From Benincasa hispida (Eukaryota > Streptophyta > Magnoliopsida > Cucurbitales > Cucurbitaceae), in contig NC_052351.1 in NCBI RefSeq assembly GCF_009727055.1, positions 4,091,180-4,155,179 of the forward strand: 64,000 nucleotides of DNA, read 5' to 3'. Shown one piece after another: positions 47,167-58,543 of the stretch; within the stretch, counting starts at the first letter, position 1; each line of letters opens with the position of its first letter. Below the pieces are notes generated by a model. That model had not been told where the DNA came from. It saw only the letters and a list, made by a program, of their open reading frames with translations, and searched no databases. The position numbers and the translations under genes were made by a program.

Positions 47167-48540
47167 CATGCTTTGACGAGGTAATGTCTACAATCAAATT
47201 GTCACATCCTAATCCATTGCAATCCTATGTATTGACTTTTTAGCGATGGAATACCTTGTAATCTTGATGCATCTTTGATTGGATTTCATTTGGAAGATGA
47301 TAAGTACAATTGATTCTTGTGCATATTGGGGTCTTTTCTGGGAAACAATCATCATACCTTTTCTTTTCCGTTTGTTTTTCATTAGACAGGTAAAAAGCTG
47401 TGAGTTCCCTGCTGCAATGTTTAGCAATGCAGGATTTCTGGAAAAGGCATTTCTAAGCTATACATCGCCTCCGAAAGGGAGGAACAACTGTAAGTAGATA
47501 GTTTACTAGATGTGTGGAGGCAGGAAACAAATGTCCTCAAAACTTCAGTTACCAGTACTAATCTCATCCGACGTTAACCTGAGAAAATATATTGGCAGAA
47601 ATGGGATTAACACAACAGCAATATAGATTGGAGAACAGGATTTATAGGTATAAAATAAGTGATTCTTTTTGTCTTGGGCTTGTAGGCTCCTCGTTTTCAG
47701 TTTAACCCTTAGGGTTCTTTTTGTTAGATGTTTATTGTTTCTTATAGTTCTCTTTTCTCTCTCTTTCCTCTGTTGTAAAGCTTCTTTCATCCAGTAAAAA
47801 TCAAATGCAAGATAGTCTATTTTTACAGAACGTTCATGTTCTTTTCTCAATATATGGCTAAGATTGGGGTCGAATTTCATGAATCAGAACACTTCATCTG
47901 TCTTCTTCACAAGATGAAAGAAAGTTAATGTTAGAGTAGAGAGTTACGCACTTATCCAACTGGAGTTTTGTGATCAATCTGGAATCTGCAAGTTGTTAAG
48001 ATAGGGACTGTCGGTGATTTCATTGTTTCTTTAGCTTAATGCCTGTAGGTGTTGTTTATGAGTCAAAATCATGCTGTGGACACAAGTTTGAGTTTAGGCT
48101 TTTTATAACCTCCCCTGTTCCTTTCCCTTTTTCTGCACTAATCTTAAACAAAATAATTGGATTGCTTGTCTCTCCTATATTTATATATGTATTAAAATAA
48201 TCAATAGTTGTTGGCATATCAAATCGAATCTGAATAATGATGGGGGGGAAAGTCTTGGTTTTTTTTTTTTAAAAAATAAATTTATTTATTTAAATGTGGA
48301 TGGATCCGACAAGACTTGGTTTTCTTGTGTTAAAATTTTGGGGCATCTGTGTATGGAGGGAGCTTTGATTGTGATTGAGAAGGCTAGCCAAATGAAGGGC
48401 CATTCATGGCCAGATCTGTCCCTTTTTTGGTACTCTTTATTTCTTTGATGATTTGAAAATGCATTCTTTCTTTCCTATTCGTGATTAATACTTGCATTGG
48501 ACGTTCTACTGACCACCCCCCCTTTTAATAAAAAAATTAT
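47167..48540 (+). other. WAP 3' flank, no further gene
   Basis: Sequence after the tga at 47164-47166. It is less AT-rich up to about 47600 (a block at 47395-47500 could be an extra 3' UTR exon, as 'ttagacag/gtaaaa' sits at 47390), then typical spacer. ORFs at 47209-47497 and 47545-47880 have no domain. I cannot fix the polyadenylation site. Confidence 0.5.
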
Positions 48541-49067
48541 TTTAATAAATAGGGAAAAGTACCTTTTGGTGTTGAGATTTTTTATCTAATTTTCATATAG
48601 TTTGTAAGTTTCAAAATGTTACACTTTTAGTTCTTTCGGATTTTAAGTTTGATTTCTATTTAGTATCTAGGTTTCATAATGTTACAATTATATCATTAAG
48701 GTTTAAGTTTTGTTTTAATAGGATTTTATATTTCAAGATGTATACTTTTAATTTCATTTTTCCACTAAATATTCACTTTCATATCTAGTGAGTATTTAAC
48801 ATTACCATTTATTTATTAATTAAAAAAATTATAATTATTTTTTATTATTTTTCCTATTTATTAAAATTAAATTTAGAATTTCTCTTCACATTTTTTTAAA
48901 ATTAGTTAATAAACATTGTCGCCAAAGATTGAATTGAGTATTTAGTGAACTGAAGTCAAAAGTGTAAATATTAAAATTTAAGAACTAAATTGAAACAATT
49001 CTTAAATCTCAAAGGTTAATTATACTATTTTGAAACTTAAGTGAAAAAATTAAAATCAAACTCAAAA
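48541..49067. repeat. Foldback repeat, degenerate
   Basis: The left arm (accttttggtgttgagattt, then caaaatgttacacttttag, 48560-48630) recurs in inverted form in the right arm (caaaagtgtaaatattaaaa, then aatctcaaaggttaat, 48957-49025). The pairing is loose. It belongs to the same general class as 33711-34036 and 59622-60150. Confidence 0.5.
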
Positions 49068-49075
49068 CTTAGAAG

Positions 49076-49424
49076 TAAGGGTATTCATGAATTAAGATTA
49101 ACAACTTATTTTCAATTTATAGTATGAAACTTGTTGTTACAAAGTGCTAAGAAATTATTTTTCGGAGTTATTGGAAAATAAATTATCTAAAGAAAAGAAA
49201 TAAAATAAAATAAAATAAATATATGTATATATAATTGTATCATAAGTAAAAAAAACATATTTTTTGAAATTAATAATAATTTTGAGTTAGTCGAGTTTGA
49301 TTGGGATATGATAGGTGAACCATGAAGCAACCCAACCCATAAAATTTAAATTTTTTTGAACCAACTCATCTTAGGTTGGGTTGATCGGATTTTCGGGTCA
49401 TTAGTTTTTTTTTGAACATCCCTA
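49076..49424. mobile_element. hAT-type MITE, 349 bp, 8-bp TSD
   Basis: The left end is taagggtattca and the right end tgaacatcccta. The flanks are cttagaag (49068-49075) and cttaaaag (49425-49432), an 8-bp duplication with one mismatch. The interior has the same caacccaa/ttgggttg arms as the 570-bp element at 36850, so both are one family. Confidence 0.82.
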
Positions 49425-49432
49425 CTTAAAAG

Positions 49433-50909
49433 ACTAAAAATACAATGTACATGGAAATTAAAATGGTAGTTTTTCTTCTTCCAGTGAAATGTACTTTTCT
49501 ATTATTAAATGCAACAAAATATCACAAGACACCACTTTTAGATCTTTTGAGAATGTATAGTTTAATTGAGATTGGCTTAGCTGTCTTTATTTACTAGCTT
49601 ACAATTATATATTATTGGTTGGTTTTTAATAGGGGTGTGACAATTTCTGTAACATATGGAATTTGGAAGGTTATATGGAAACAAATAAGGAGTTTTGGTG
49701 CAGTGGAGGCAACCTCTTTTGATTTTCAAAATCTAATTATTAAAACACATATGGAAATAAAGTAAGTAAAGCATGTGTATGGATTGGGTCCAGGCTCCAG
49801 GCTCCAGGCTCCAGCTACAATTTTAAAATATCCTAATTTGCACCTTTGGGGAAAAGGGGCTGTTTATCTTAGCATAACATGATTGGCTTTTGAATGCTAT
49901 CTTTCCGAATTATACAAAATAGCAAAATTTTAATATCTTTCATAGAAGTTGAATAGAAGTCTGTCAGTGTCTATCAGTAATAGAAATTGATAGAAGTCTA
50001 TCATTGATAAACGAAGTCAATCAGTATTTATCGGTATTTTTTTTACTAAATAGTTTGACATTTTTTCTACGTGTTGAAATTTCCCTTTCTAATTTTGTTT
50101 TCACTTCTTATTTTAGCGGATAAAGTCGAGAGGAGTACATATACCAAAAATTTGTTAAATCATAAATTTAGTTTATTTTCTAAATTTCTTTCTATTTTGT
50201 ATCAAAACTTTCAAAAATATTTCTCTAAAAAAGAAAAATCTTTTAAAACTATTTAGTAGGTAAATGAACTCTCAATTTCGTATTTAACAAGTGCTTAAAT
50301 TTTATAAAGTGTTTATTAGTTTCCTCTACTTTCAATTCACTTAAGTGAGTGTCTAATATGTTCTTAAACTTTCACTTCTATTCTCAATAAACTAGTAAAT
50401 GTTTAATTATGTGTCTAAAAGGTCATTGACATGGTTTCATCAAATATAAAATTAAGATTTTTTTTTTTAATTTTTTTTTTGAATATGTAAAGATCTATTA
50501 GAAATAAAATTAAACATTTAAAAATATATTCGACGTTAAATTTAGAGACTTATATAATATAAAATCTAAATCTCAATATTTATTTGACACTTTTGTAAGT
50601 TTAAAGACCAAATAAAAATAAACTTTGAAGTTCATGACTAAACTTGTAATTTAACATTTTTTCGACAACTAACAATAGTTAGGACTAATTCAGTCCTTTT
50701 TTTTTTCTCCAAAAATTATTCCATGAATGCACGAGTCAAACATACGTTCTCATCAACTATTACTACAAGATTGACTAAAAAGAAAAGGAAAATTATTCCT
50801 ATAAGATATGCATGACCCTAAAACACATCGAGAAGCAGTATAATTTTATCCTAGATAAGTAGCTTATCAAAGTATTTGATTAAATATTTTTGAAGAAATA
50901 CTTAATTAA
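49433..50909. other. Intergenic spacer with repeat traces
   Basis: No gene supported. Bases 49960-50040 carry the tatcagt-aatagaaattgatag phrases also seen at 62700-62780. A triple run of aggctcc occurs at 49795-49813. Bases 50270-50670 look like another old foldback repeat. Confidence 0.6.
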
Positions 50910-51192
50910 GGTCTCGTTTGTTAATAATTTGATTTTTATTTTTGAAAATTAAACTTATATCATTCACATTTCTTACAATAATTTGCATATTTCTTAAGTC
51001 CAATGGTTCAATTCTTCGTCAAATTCTAAAAACAAAAACAACATTTTGAAAGCTATTTTTTTTTCTTTTCAAAATTTGGCTTGGTTTTTTAAATCAATGG
51101 TGGAAAGTAGATAATAAAGGATTTAAAAGTAAAAATAGTATTAATAGTTTTAATTTTCGAAAACAAAAAATAAAATGATTACAAACGATACA
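50910..51192. mobile_element. PIF/Harbinger-like MITE, 283 bp, TSD TAA
   Basis: The left arm ggtctcgtttgttaataatt (then gatttttatttttgaaaatt) pairs with the right end, whose reverse complement reads tgtatcgtttgtaatcattt (then tattttttgttttcgaaaat). Taa flanks both sides (50907-50909 and 51193-51195). The 3-bp TSD and near-terminal tcgtttg arms suggest a PIF/Harbinger-type MITE. The class is inference, because a 3-bp match is weak evidence. Confidence 0.62.
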
Positions 51193-52321
51193 TAATTTTT
51201 TTTTGCTTATGGGCTGAAAATAGGCTCAACCGTGAATCAATCTCTACTCTTATTTTGTAGAATGATCAATATTTATTGATCTATGTTCATATGGAGCCAA
51301 GAACTAAGCTGAAAGTCAAATATAGTTATAGAAATGGGAAGTGAGAACAAAGTGGAAGGCAATTGTTAGATATAAAATGAAGACTGAGTTTTGAAGGTAA
51401 GTGAAGAGTGAGGACTGTTTAGAGGTACCATGTGGTACGGAATGGCAAAAAAGACAAGCAAAATGGCCTCTAATTTATAGTTTAAAGTGTAAGAGAATGG
51501 TAGTTTTTTGAGGAAATGCCGCAAGAATAATTGCTTTTGCTTATCTTCCTCCGGACATAAGCATGTGACCCATCTCCCAAATAATGGAGCCCCATCTCTG
51601 GCAACCCAAAACCTGCCTCTTCCATACCAACTCAACAATGGCCATAAAGTAAAGCTGTGTGTGTGAGAGAGAGAGAGAGGGAAAAAAACACAGTGAATCA
51701 ATGAAAACTTTGCATTTCAGTTACATTTACGGGAATTTGTATTGTATTACGTGCGTGCGTTTCAATGGTGTCAGATCTTTTGGCTCTTTGGTGAAGAAGA
51801 TATGGTGAAAAACTAATTTCGTGTCGACCCTTCTTCTATTTGTTTCCAACAACAACAATCCGTGTTCTAATTTCTTTTTTTTTTTTTTTGAGAGAAAACC
51901 CCACTTCAAATGCTCCTTCCTTGATTTTCTTGTGGGGGGTTTGTTTTTTTTTTTTCTTCTTTTCTTTTCATTATCTGTTTATTGGGTTTTTTTCTGTATG
52001 AGACCCCTTTTCCCCTTCTGGGTTTTTGTTGTTCAGATCTACCAGTTAGCTGAGGCTGTTGGTTGGAGATAAAGGTTGATTCCAATTTCTTAGAGGAATT
52101 TGCAGTTGGGTTTCTATGGCTCTTGATTTCTGATGCGCCTATTAGTTTTGTTAAGGTAATACAATGTTCTTGCAGTTGAAGTTTATTTGGAGTTGGGACA
52201 TCCAACTACGGAATGAGTTTTGATAGGTTTGTGATTCCTGTTGGCTGAAAATATAATTGAAATTTTCTTTCTTCTTTATATTGAAAGAGCATATATGACA
52301 AGATTTCGTTTATTGGGGAAG
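51193..52321 (+). promoter_or_regulatory. Upstream region and 5' UTR of the receptor kinase gene
   Basis: It contains a GA-run (gtgagagagagagagaggg at 51662-51681) and several pyrimidine tracts (51870-51890, 51940-51965), as plant 5' leaders often do. Upstream ATGs occur (for example 52000 and 52295); that at 52295 is in frame with the kinase and would add nine residues. I see no clear TATA box and cannot fix the start of transcription. ORFs at 51366-52205 are not genes. Confidence 0.5.
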
Positions 52322-54865
52322 ATGGGGAAGTTTCAAATCCGGAAATTCTTGGTTCCATTACTACTTGTGATAATTTCTGAGTATCTACAAACTGGAGATG
52401 CCAACTTCAATTCCCTTTTCATTAACTGTGGATCAAGTTCAAATGAAACTGCTGATGGACGGAAATGGATTGGTGATCTGACTTCAGAAGGGAACTTTTC
52501 TGTGGGCAGTCTTGGTGCTAATATCAATGCCTCCACAACCACTTTAAATGGCGATTCAGTCTTTGAGCCGCTGTATAAAACTGCTCGGATATTTACTAAT
52601 TCCCTGAACTATACTTTTAAAGGTGTTTGGGGTAATCATGTTGTTCGGCTTCATTTCTGCCCCTTTCCTTTTGAGAATCGCAATGTGAACGAGTCATCAT
52701 TTTCTGTCTCAGCAAATGGTCTTCGATTAGTTTCAGAGTTCAGCGTTCCCAATGAGATTGCATATAAGAATATGGAGTTTCAGCGTTCTGGGGTCAATTC
52801 AAGTTCATTCTCTTTGATTAAAGAGTTCATTATTTCCGTCAATTCAGAAGCATTTGTTATTGAGTTCTCCCCTTCTGAGGGATCATTTGGGTTTATCAAT
52901 GCTATTGAAATCGTTCCCCTGGTGGATGAGCTTTTTGGAGGTTCCATTGATAAGGTGGGTGGAAGTGCTGTTAGTTTGAATGTGAGTGAAAGGGGAACTG
53001 AAACTATGTACAGATTGAATGTTGGAGGGCCTGTGATCAAGCCCACTCAAGATTCAAATCTTTGGAGAATGTGGGAAGTGGACTCGAGTTATATGATTAC
53101 AGCAAATGCTGGGTCTGAGATACATAACAGTTCTAATGTAACATATGCTTCCACGAATGACCCCATTGTAGCTCCTCTTCCTGTGTATGAAACAGCCAGA
53201 ACGATGTCGGAGACTGAAGTGCTCGAGAAAAGGTTCAACATGTCGTGGAAATTTGAGGTTCATCCCGGTTTTGAGTATTTGATTAGATTGCATTTCTGTG
53301 AGCTGCTGTTTGAGAAGGCAAGAGAGAGGGTCTTCAAGATTTACATAAACAACAGGACTGCGGTTGAGAATTTTGATGTGTTTGTACGAGCGGGGGGAAT
53401 GAACAGAGCATATCATGTGGATTTCCTTGAACCAATATCGTCCAAAATCAACACCCTTTGGATTCAATTAGGCCCTGATACGGCTGCAGGTGCTGCAGGA
53501 ACAGATGCTCTCTTGAATGGTCTGGAAATCTTCAAGCTGAGTCAAAATGGGAATCTTGCGTACATTGACAGGTTTAATGCCTTGGAGGAATCAACGGGAA
53601 ACTCAAAATCTCAAATTCTCTGGATAGGCATTGGAGCAGGTTTAGCATCTGTTGTTTTTCTTGCTGTTATTACCATTCTCATCATCTATTTCTGCAGAAT
53701 CCGGAGAAGGAATTTCACTAAGAAGAACTCTTCTAGGTGGAGAGCAGGATCCAGTCATGGGGCCACTGTCACCAACACTTACGCCAGAGGGTCTTTGGGG
53801 GGAGGCCAAAGTGTATTTGGGACCTTGCCATCTGTCAGAGTTGGCAAATGGTTTACATTAGCGGAGATTCTTGCAGCGACAGATAACTTTGATGAAGCTC
53901 TGATGATCGGAGTTGGCGGTTTTGGTAAGGTCTACAGAGGGGAGATTGATGATGGTACTCTTGTGGCAATCAAGAGATCAAACCCACAGTCTCAGCAGGG
54001 ACTTGCCGAGTTCGAGACCGAAATCGAAATGCTTTCTAAACTTAGACATAGACATCTGGTCTCCATGATCGGCTTTTGCGACGAGCAAAAGGAAATGATC
54101 TTGGTTTATGAATATATGGCGAATGGCACTCTTAGAAGCCATCTCTTTGGGAGTAATCTCCCGCCCTTGACATGGAAGCAGCGGTTGGAAGTGTGCATTG
54201 GTGCAGCCAGGGGACTCCATTACCTTCACACAGGAGCTGAGAGAGGAATAATTCACAGAGATGTGAAGACGACCAACATACTCTTGGATGAAAACTTTGT
54301 TGCAAAAATGTCTGATTTTGGTCTTTCAAAAACAGGTCCTGCTTTGGATCATACCCATGTTAGTACTGCAGTTAAAGGCAGCTTCGGCTACCTCGATCCG
54401 GAGTATTTCAGGCGCCAGCAGCTGAGTGAAAAATCTGATGTCTATTCTTTTGGCGTGGTATTGTTAGAAGTTGTTTGTGCACGAGCTGTCATAAACCCAA
54501 GTTTGCCTAAGGATCAGATAAATCTTGCGGAATGGGCAATGAAATGGCAACGCAAGAAGTTGCTGCACACCATCATAGACCCACATCTCAAAGACAAATA
54601 TTGTCCAGAGTCTCTGAAAACATTTGGGGAGATAGCAGAAAAATGCCTTGCTGATGAAGGGAAGATTCGTCCAACAATGGGGGAAGTTCTATGGCACCTA
54701 GAATATTCTCTGCAACTCCATGATGCTTGGATCCGCACTAATGATGCACAAAATTCTTGCACAGTAAACTTAGAAGCACAGGCTGAGGAACAGAGGCTAA
54801 AGCTTGATGAAGAAGAGGAAAGCTCCAACATGAAAGCTTCAACTCCAACTGATCAGTTATCCTAA
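52322..54865 (+). CDS. HERK2-like: CrRLK1L receptor-like kinase, HERK2-like
   Basis: Single-exon CDS, 847 aa from the ATG at 52322, chosen because MGKFQIRKFLVPLLLVIISE starts a signal peptide (residues 1 to about 26, ending near GDA/NF). Extracellular: tandem malectin-like domains (about 27-400) with many NxS/T sites. Single membrane span at 432-458, then basic RIRRRN. Kinase (about 515-790): G-loop GVGGFGKV at 530-537, VAIK Lys551, HRDVK at 645-649 (RD kinase), DFG 665-667, GSFGYLDPEYFRR activation segment. The family acts at the plasma membrane in cell-wall and growth signalling. The kinase and juxtamembrane resemble Arabidopsis HERK2 (At1g30570) more than FERONIA or THESEUS1; the subgroup is recognition only. 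A start at 52295 would add nine residues before the signal peptide. The tail is Glu/Ser-rich and ends TPTDQLS. No break seen. Confidence 0.95.
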   Translation: MGKFQIRKFLVPLLLVIISEYLQTGDANFNSLFINCGSSSNETADGRKWIGDLTSEGNFSVGSLGANINASTTTLNGDSVFEPLYKTARIFTNSLNYTFKGVWGNHVVRLHFCPFPFENRNVNESSFSVSANGLRLVSEFSVPNEIAYKNMEFQRSGVNSSSFSLIKEFIISVNSEAFVIEFSPSEGSFGFINAIEIVPLVDELFGGSIDKVGGSAVSLNVSERGTETMYRLNVGGPVIKPTQDSNLWRMWEVDSSYMITANAGSEIHNSSNVTYASTNDPIVAPLPVYETARTMSETEVLEKRFNMSWKFEVHPGFEYLIRLHFCELLFEKARERVFKIYINNRTAVENFDVFVRAGGMNRAYHVDFLEPISSKINTLWIQLGPDTAAGAAGTDALLNGLEIFKLSQNGNLAYIDRFNALEESTGNSKSQILWIGIGAGLASVVFLAVITILIIYFCRIRRRNFTKKNSSRWRAGSSHGATVTNTYARGSLGGGQSVFGTLPSVRVGKWFTLAEILAATDNFDEALMIGVGGFGKVYRGEIDDGTLVAIKRSNPQSQQGLAEFETEIEMLSKLRHRHLVSMIGFCDEQKEMILVYEYMANGTLRSHLFGSNLPPLTWKQRLEVCIGAARGLHYLHTGAERGIIHRDVKTTNILLDENFVAKMSDFGLSKTGPALDHTHVSTAVKGSFGYLDPEYFRRQQLSEKSDVYSFGVVLLEVVCARAVINPSLPKDQINLAEWAMKWQRKKLLHTIIDPHLKDKYCPESLKTFGEIAEKCLADEGKIRPTMGEVLWHLEYSLQLHDAWIRTNDAQNSCTVNLEAQAEEQRLKLDEEEESSNMKASTPTDQLS

Positions 54866-55354
54866 TAGATTTGGTTACATAATTTGTAAGGCCAACTGCC
54901 TTCTGCCTATATTCAATTAAATTTTTTTTTTGTTATATTCTTTTTTGAATTTGTTCTTCCACTATAGAAGTATGAACCTTAGATTTTCCTGTTGCCTTCT
55001 AGTTCTATACTAATGGCTGCATTACTGTATTGCTCAAAATGTAATTGGTTATACACGATAGGGTTCTTTGCTTTTGTTCATTGCATTTCTTCACATACAG
55101 CTTTCAAATTCTGCACAGTTTCCTCCAAATATCATTTATATTGTTATCATTTGTTAGGTTGAAGTCTACTATCATTCTGGGAAAGTGAATTTGAAGTACT
55201 TTTTTTGCTGCTTATATTAAGTAGTTCTCATGAAAAACACATTTTAGGAAGAAAGTGATTGGCCAGAAATCTTATACAGTCAAAACACAACTGTTCTGAG
55301 CATCAATGGCCATTTCATAAACTCCTCCGAAAATACAAAGAGGGATGGAGATGT
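54866..55354. other. Convergent intergenic region, kinase to phosphatase
   Basis: Both genes end here (kinase stop 54863-54865, phosphatase stop 55355-55357), leaving 489 bp for two 3' UTRs. A T-run at 54919-54930 and AT-rich motifs could hold the polyadenylation signals. No ORF of note. Confidence 0.6.
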
Positions 55355-56728
55355 TCAGTGGAAGGTAACAACAATGCAGGAAATGTCATCGTAGCTCATC
55401 TTAGACAATGCCTTTTTGATCAATTCCTCTGAAGCCTTTTGAGCATCCATAGCCATTTCTCTGATGCAATCACAAGCCTCCTGGTTTGACATCACCTGCA
55501 TTTTTAAACAAAAAAGCAAAACAAAGTACCATCTCAGTAGCTCTTGGGATCAAGCAGCCAGCCATGAAAGTTACCACCATTGTTTTACACACCATTGTTT
55601 TACAGTACAAGAGTGATTAACTATGGAAGGAGTAGTCCTCCAAAATCCCACATGGAAATCTCTGAGCTTTCTTTAGATCTTTCTTATTGGGTCAATGTCT
55701 TTGTTAACCATTCAGTATCAGAAGAAAGCCTTCAGGTGCCAAAAGCCCCCATTTTTCCATTTTTTCCCTCATATGCCGAGCGTTTGATTTAGAATGTTTT
55801 GTCAAGTGAATCGAGGATAAGACAGATGAGCAAAAGAAATGAACCTTCCAGAGGCCATCACTGGCCAAAATGGTGAACTCAGTCTCATTGTCAATAGTGA
55901 GGATCCTGATATCTGGTTCTGAAGTAACGTGTTCTTTCAGCTTTGCATCACCAAATGCCCTTGACATTGCTAGCTGACCATCCACCCGTGGCACACTTCC
56001 TATCAAACAAAAATTCAATAGTAAACAACACATGGAAAATCAACTGAAGAGTTTATTTGCAGATTCATTTGTTGTCATAGGACCTGGCATTTGTACAACA
56101 AACCCGCCTCGGCTCTCGACAAGCTCCTTCTCCTTCTCTGGTTCGTGATCAACCGTAATAGGCTTCGCTGAGCCATTCCTGCATATCACCGCCCGTGAGT
56201 CGCCTACGTGAGCCACAATTAGCTTATGTCCATCAATTAGTATAGCAGTGACTGCTGTTGAACCTCCTCTCTTTCTCACTTTTTTAGCCAAAATCTCTTC
56301 ATCTGTTGCTTTATATGCTCTCCTGATTGCTCCTTCAGGGTCTTCCCAGAAATCAGGCTGTCCAAATTATTCACAAAAATGAAAAATGTTGAGTTACTTT
56401 TCTGCTGTTTTGTTGAACTTGAACCTTCCCCTCTAATGACGGTTGTTTTTTTTTGCTTTTTAAAAACCTGGCTCAAGATGTTATCAAACAGATGGCTCTG
56501 CAAGTACTCTGCGACATCGCGACCGGAGTGGCCATCAAATATTGCAAATAGTCCTAGCTTGTGGTCATCGACATGTCGTTCTTCGGCAACGATATAGTCC
56601 TCCATTCCATGATTCATTTTGCCTTGTACTAGATGCGATCCATAAATAACCTCTCGTCGTTTTATTTGCATCAAACCTCCCTCATCTTCCAAATCCTCCT
56701 CGTTGTCGTTTCTACTGTCATCTTCTTC
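55355..56728 (-). CDS. Protein phosphatase 2C (clade F-like)
   Basis: Minus strand, coding exons 56728-56468, 56357-56084, 55999-55845 and 55495-55355 (stop tga). Splice sites are cag/gttttt, cag/cctgat, ccag/gtccta, gatag/gaagt, aag/gttcat and gcag/gtgatg; phases fit (0, 1, 0). PP2C motifs in order: MEDYIVAEE, GLFAIFDGHSGRDVAEYL (metal-binding DGH), GGSTAVTAIL, VAHVGDSRAVI, VDHEPEKEKELVESRGGFV, VPRVDGQLAMSRAFGD, LASDGLWKV, DDISCIVVTFH at the end. A Mg/Mn-dependent Ser/Thr phosphatase; the core resembles Arabidopsis At2g34740 and relatives. The N terminus is unsettled. Exon 56728 opens with acidic codons (EEDDSRNDNEED) after an acceptor-like ttgtag and an in-frame tag, so either a short upstream coding exon exists or translation starts at the ATG at 56671 (257 aa). 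A possible first exon is atgaag/gtggaa at 57141. Confidence 0.9.
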
Positions 56729-57222
56729 CTACAATGTCAATCCAAAAACATTGCGTAGAACAGCATAAATCCATTGAGTAAGAATATGACATGTATAAAA
56801 CAACATTACTCTTTATGATGGGCTTTTGAAAAACAAAGAAAAACATCCAATATCCAATGATAAGACAGTAAAAGAAAATTCTTGGAATCAAAATCAGGTA
56901 GAATTTGAATATCTTTGAAACACATCAAATCATTAGCAAGAAAAAGATACTAACAGTTTAATTTAATGAAAGAGAAATGTTCAACCAAAATCAAATCTGG
57001 TTAGACAGGGGAATACTTCTTAAAAATTTTGATATAGTTATGAAAAATAAAAATAATTCTCTTCATGTGATGTGGTAGTATATTTTCTTAAGAGGAAAAA
57101 GGATATGGATTGAAGATTAAAGAGGGAAATTCCACCTTCATTTAGGGGTTGGTGTGTGAAATCTTTGCAGAATGAAGTTTGGCAAATGAAAAATGATCAT
57201 ATAATTAAATTATAAGGTAATC
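56729..57222 (-). other. Upstream of phosphatase, possible leader intron
   Basis: AT-rich, with no long coding stretch on the minus strand. The best candidate for a first exon is around 57141, where atgaag is followed by a donor-like gtggaa and would join in phase to 56728. This is unproven. Confidence 0.4.

Positions 57223-57270
<48 letters not shown>
57223..57270. repeat. (AAT)16 microsatellite
   Basis: About 48 bp of uninterrupted aat/taa units upstream of the phosphatase gene; likely length-variable. Confidence 0.97.
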
Positions 57271-57296
57271 TGAATTTAGAATGTTGGGTGTGGTGA

Positions 57297-57334
57297 CGAC
57301 ATGTCGTTTTGTAAGCATATGGATACCACGTGGT
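57297..57334. promoter_or_regulatory. Palindromic cgacatgtcg and G-box accacgtggt
   Basis: Two perfect 10-bp palindromes: cgacatgtcg at 57297-57306 and accacgtggt at 57325-57334. The second holds the CACGTG G-box/ABRE core bound by bZIP and bHLH factors. They stand about 600 bp upstream of the phosphatase exon, in a locally GC-richer patch that also has gccacc and catgtggc. A role in that promoter is inference. Confidence 0.55.
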
Positions 57335-58543
57335 TAGGAAGATCTTCGGTTTGGTGTCTGCCACCGCTTCCATGTGGCGCACGACAAAACAAAACGCCGC
57401 AACATTACATTACCTTTTGGCTTTTACAATTCATGCTTAGGCTTTGCATTTTATTTATTTTCTTTTTTAAGAGACAGGCTTCGCATTTGTACGCATAGAA
57501 TTATTAAAATGGGTTAAAATCTCTTTTTTGTAATATACTTTCAGCTCTGTTATATTTGGGTAAAAATCTCTAATCTTTTTAGTACAACCACGACAAGAAA
57601 GTGATCGAAATTTCTACTTTTAATAAAAAAGGTTATGTTAATTATTTTTAAATTAAACTTATTTTACTATTGAATGTCTAATTTTCGTATATATATTTTC
57701 AAATAATTTGAAAGTTAGTATCTATATTTAATTTATTGTTGATTTTTCTATAAAAATTTAGTCTCCCTAGATGAAATTTAAACTTCTTTTAAATTGAAAA
57801 ATAGGATGAGATTTATTATTATTATTATTTAAATAATTTCAATAAAAAGCAAATTTGAAAAGATTAAATTTAGGATTTATACGAACTAAACTTAGACATT
57901 TGAAAGTATCTTGATCAATATAGAACAAAACTCAAATTATAAACAACAAAATGGTATTTTAATTCTTAAAATTTGTAACTATTTAGGGGCATTGTTAAGA
58001 AAATGGGGTAGAATAAACATGGTAACAAAGAAGAAAAGAGTTTTATAAATAGTTTAAAATATCACCACTATTATAATTGGTGTCCCAAACGTGAAGTGGT
58101 CGATAGTAACCCACTTCTAGTTGGTGTCCCAAATGACCTCTTAATGTTAAAATAATCAATTCTCCCTCCCTCCAATGTCTTTGTGACTATTTTCTTCGGC
58201 CAAAACGTTGATGATCACCTTCGACGACCAATTCATTGTGTTCATTTACATTTTTTCTTGTGTTAGATTACTAAGTTTCTCTCCGAATAACAATGGAGAT
58301 TAGATGACAGACTTGAACCATAAATCTTTTCATCACCAAACATATTATTATACCAAGGGCGGTATGCTAACTTTCATCTCTCTCACTAGGATAGTAAACA
58401 CACATTCATTTATTGGATGAGAGAAATATTCTGAAAATTATAATGAAGACAATATGATGAATTAAAATTTTGAAAAGAACTCAACATAAAATGAAAATAC
58501 ACAACTTGCGACACAACCAAAATGATAAAATAATTAATTGTCT
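57335..58543. other. Intergenic spacer, no gene seen
   Basis: AT-rich, with foldback-repeat traces at 57530-57970. 'ttggtgtcccaaa' is duplicated at 58079-58091 and 58119-58131. The 65-codon frame at 57301-57498 has no domain. Confidence 0.6.

Noticed and set aside
47395..47500. Extra WAP exon after the stop
   Set aside because: Could be 3' UTR; a donor-like site exists, but no coding continuity and no way to confirm from sequence alone.
56379..56597. Plus-strand ORF opposite the phosphatase
   Set aside because: Antisense shadow of the phosphatase exon and its intron.
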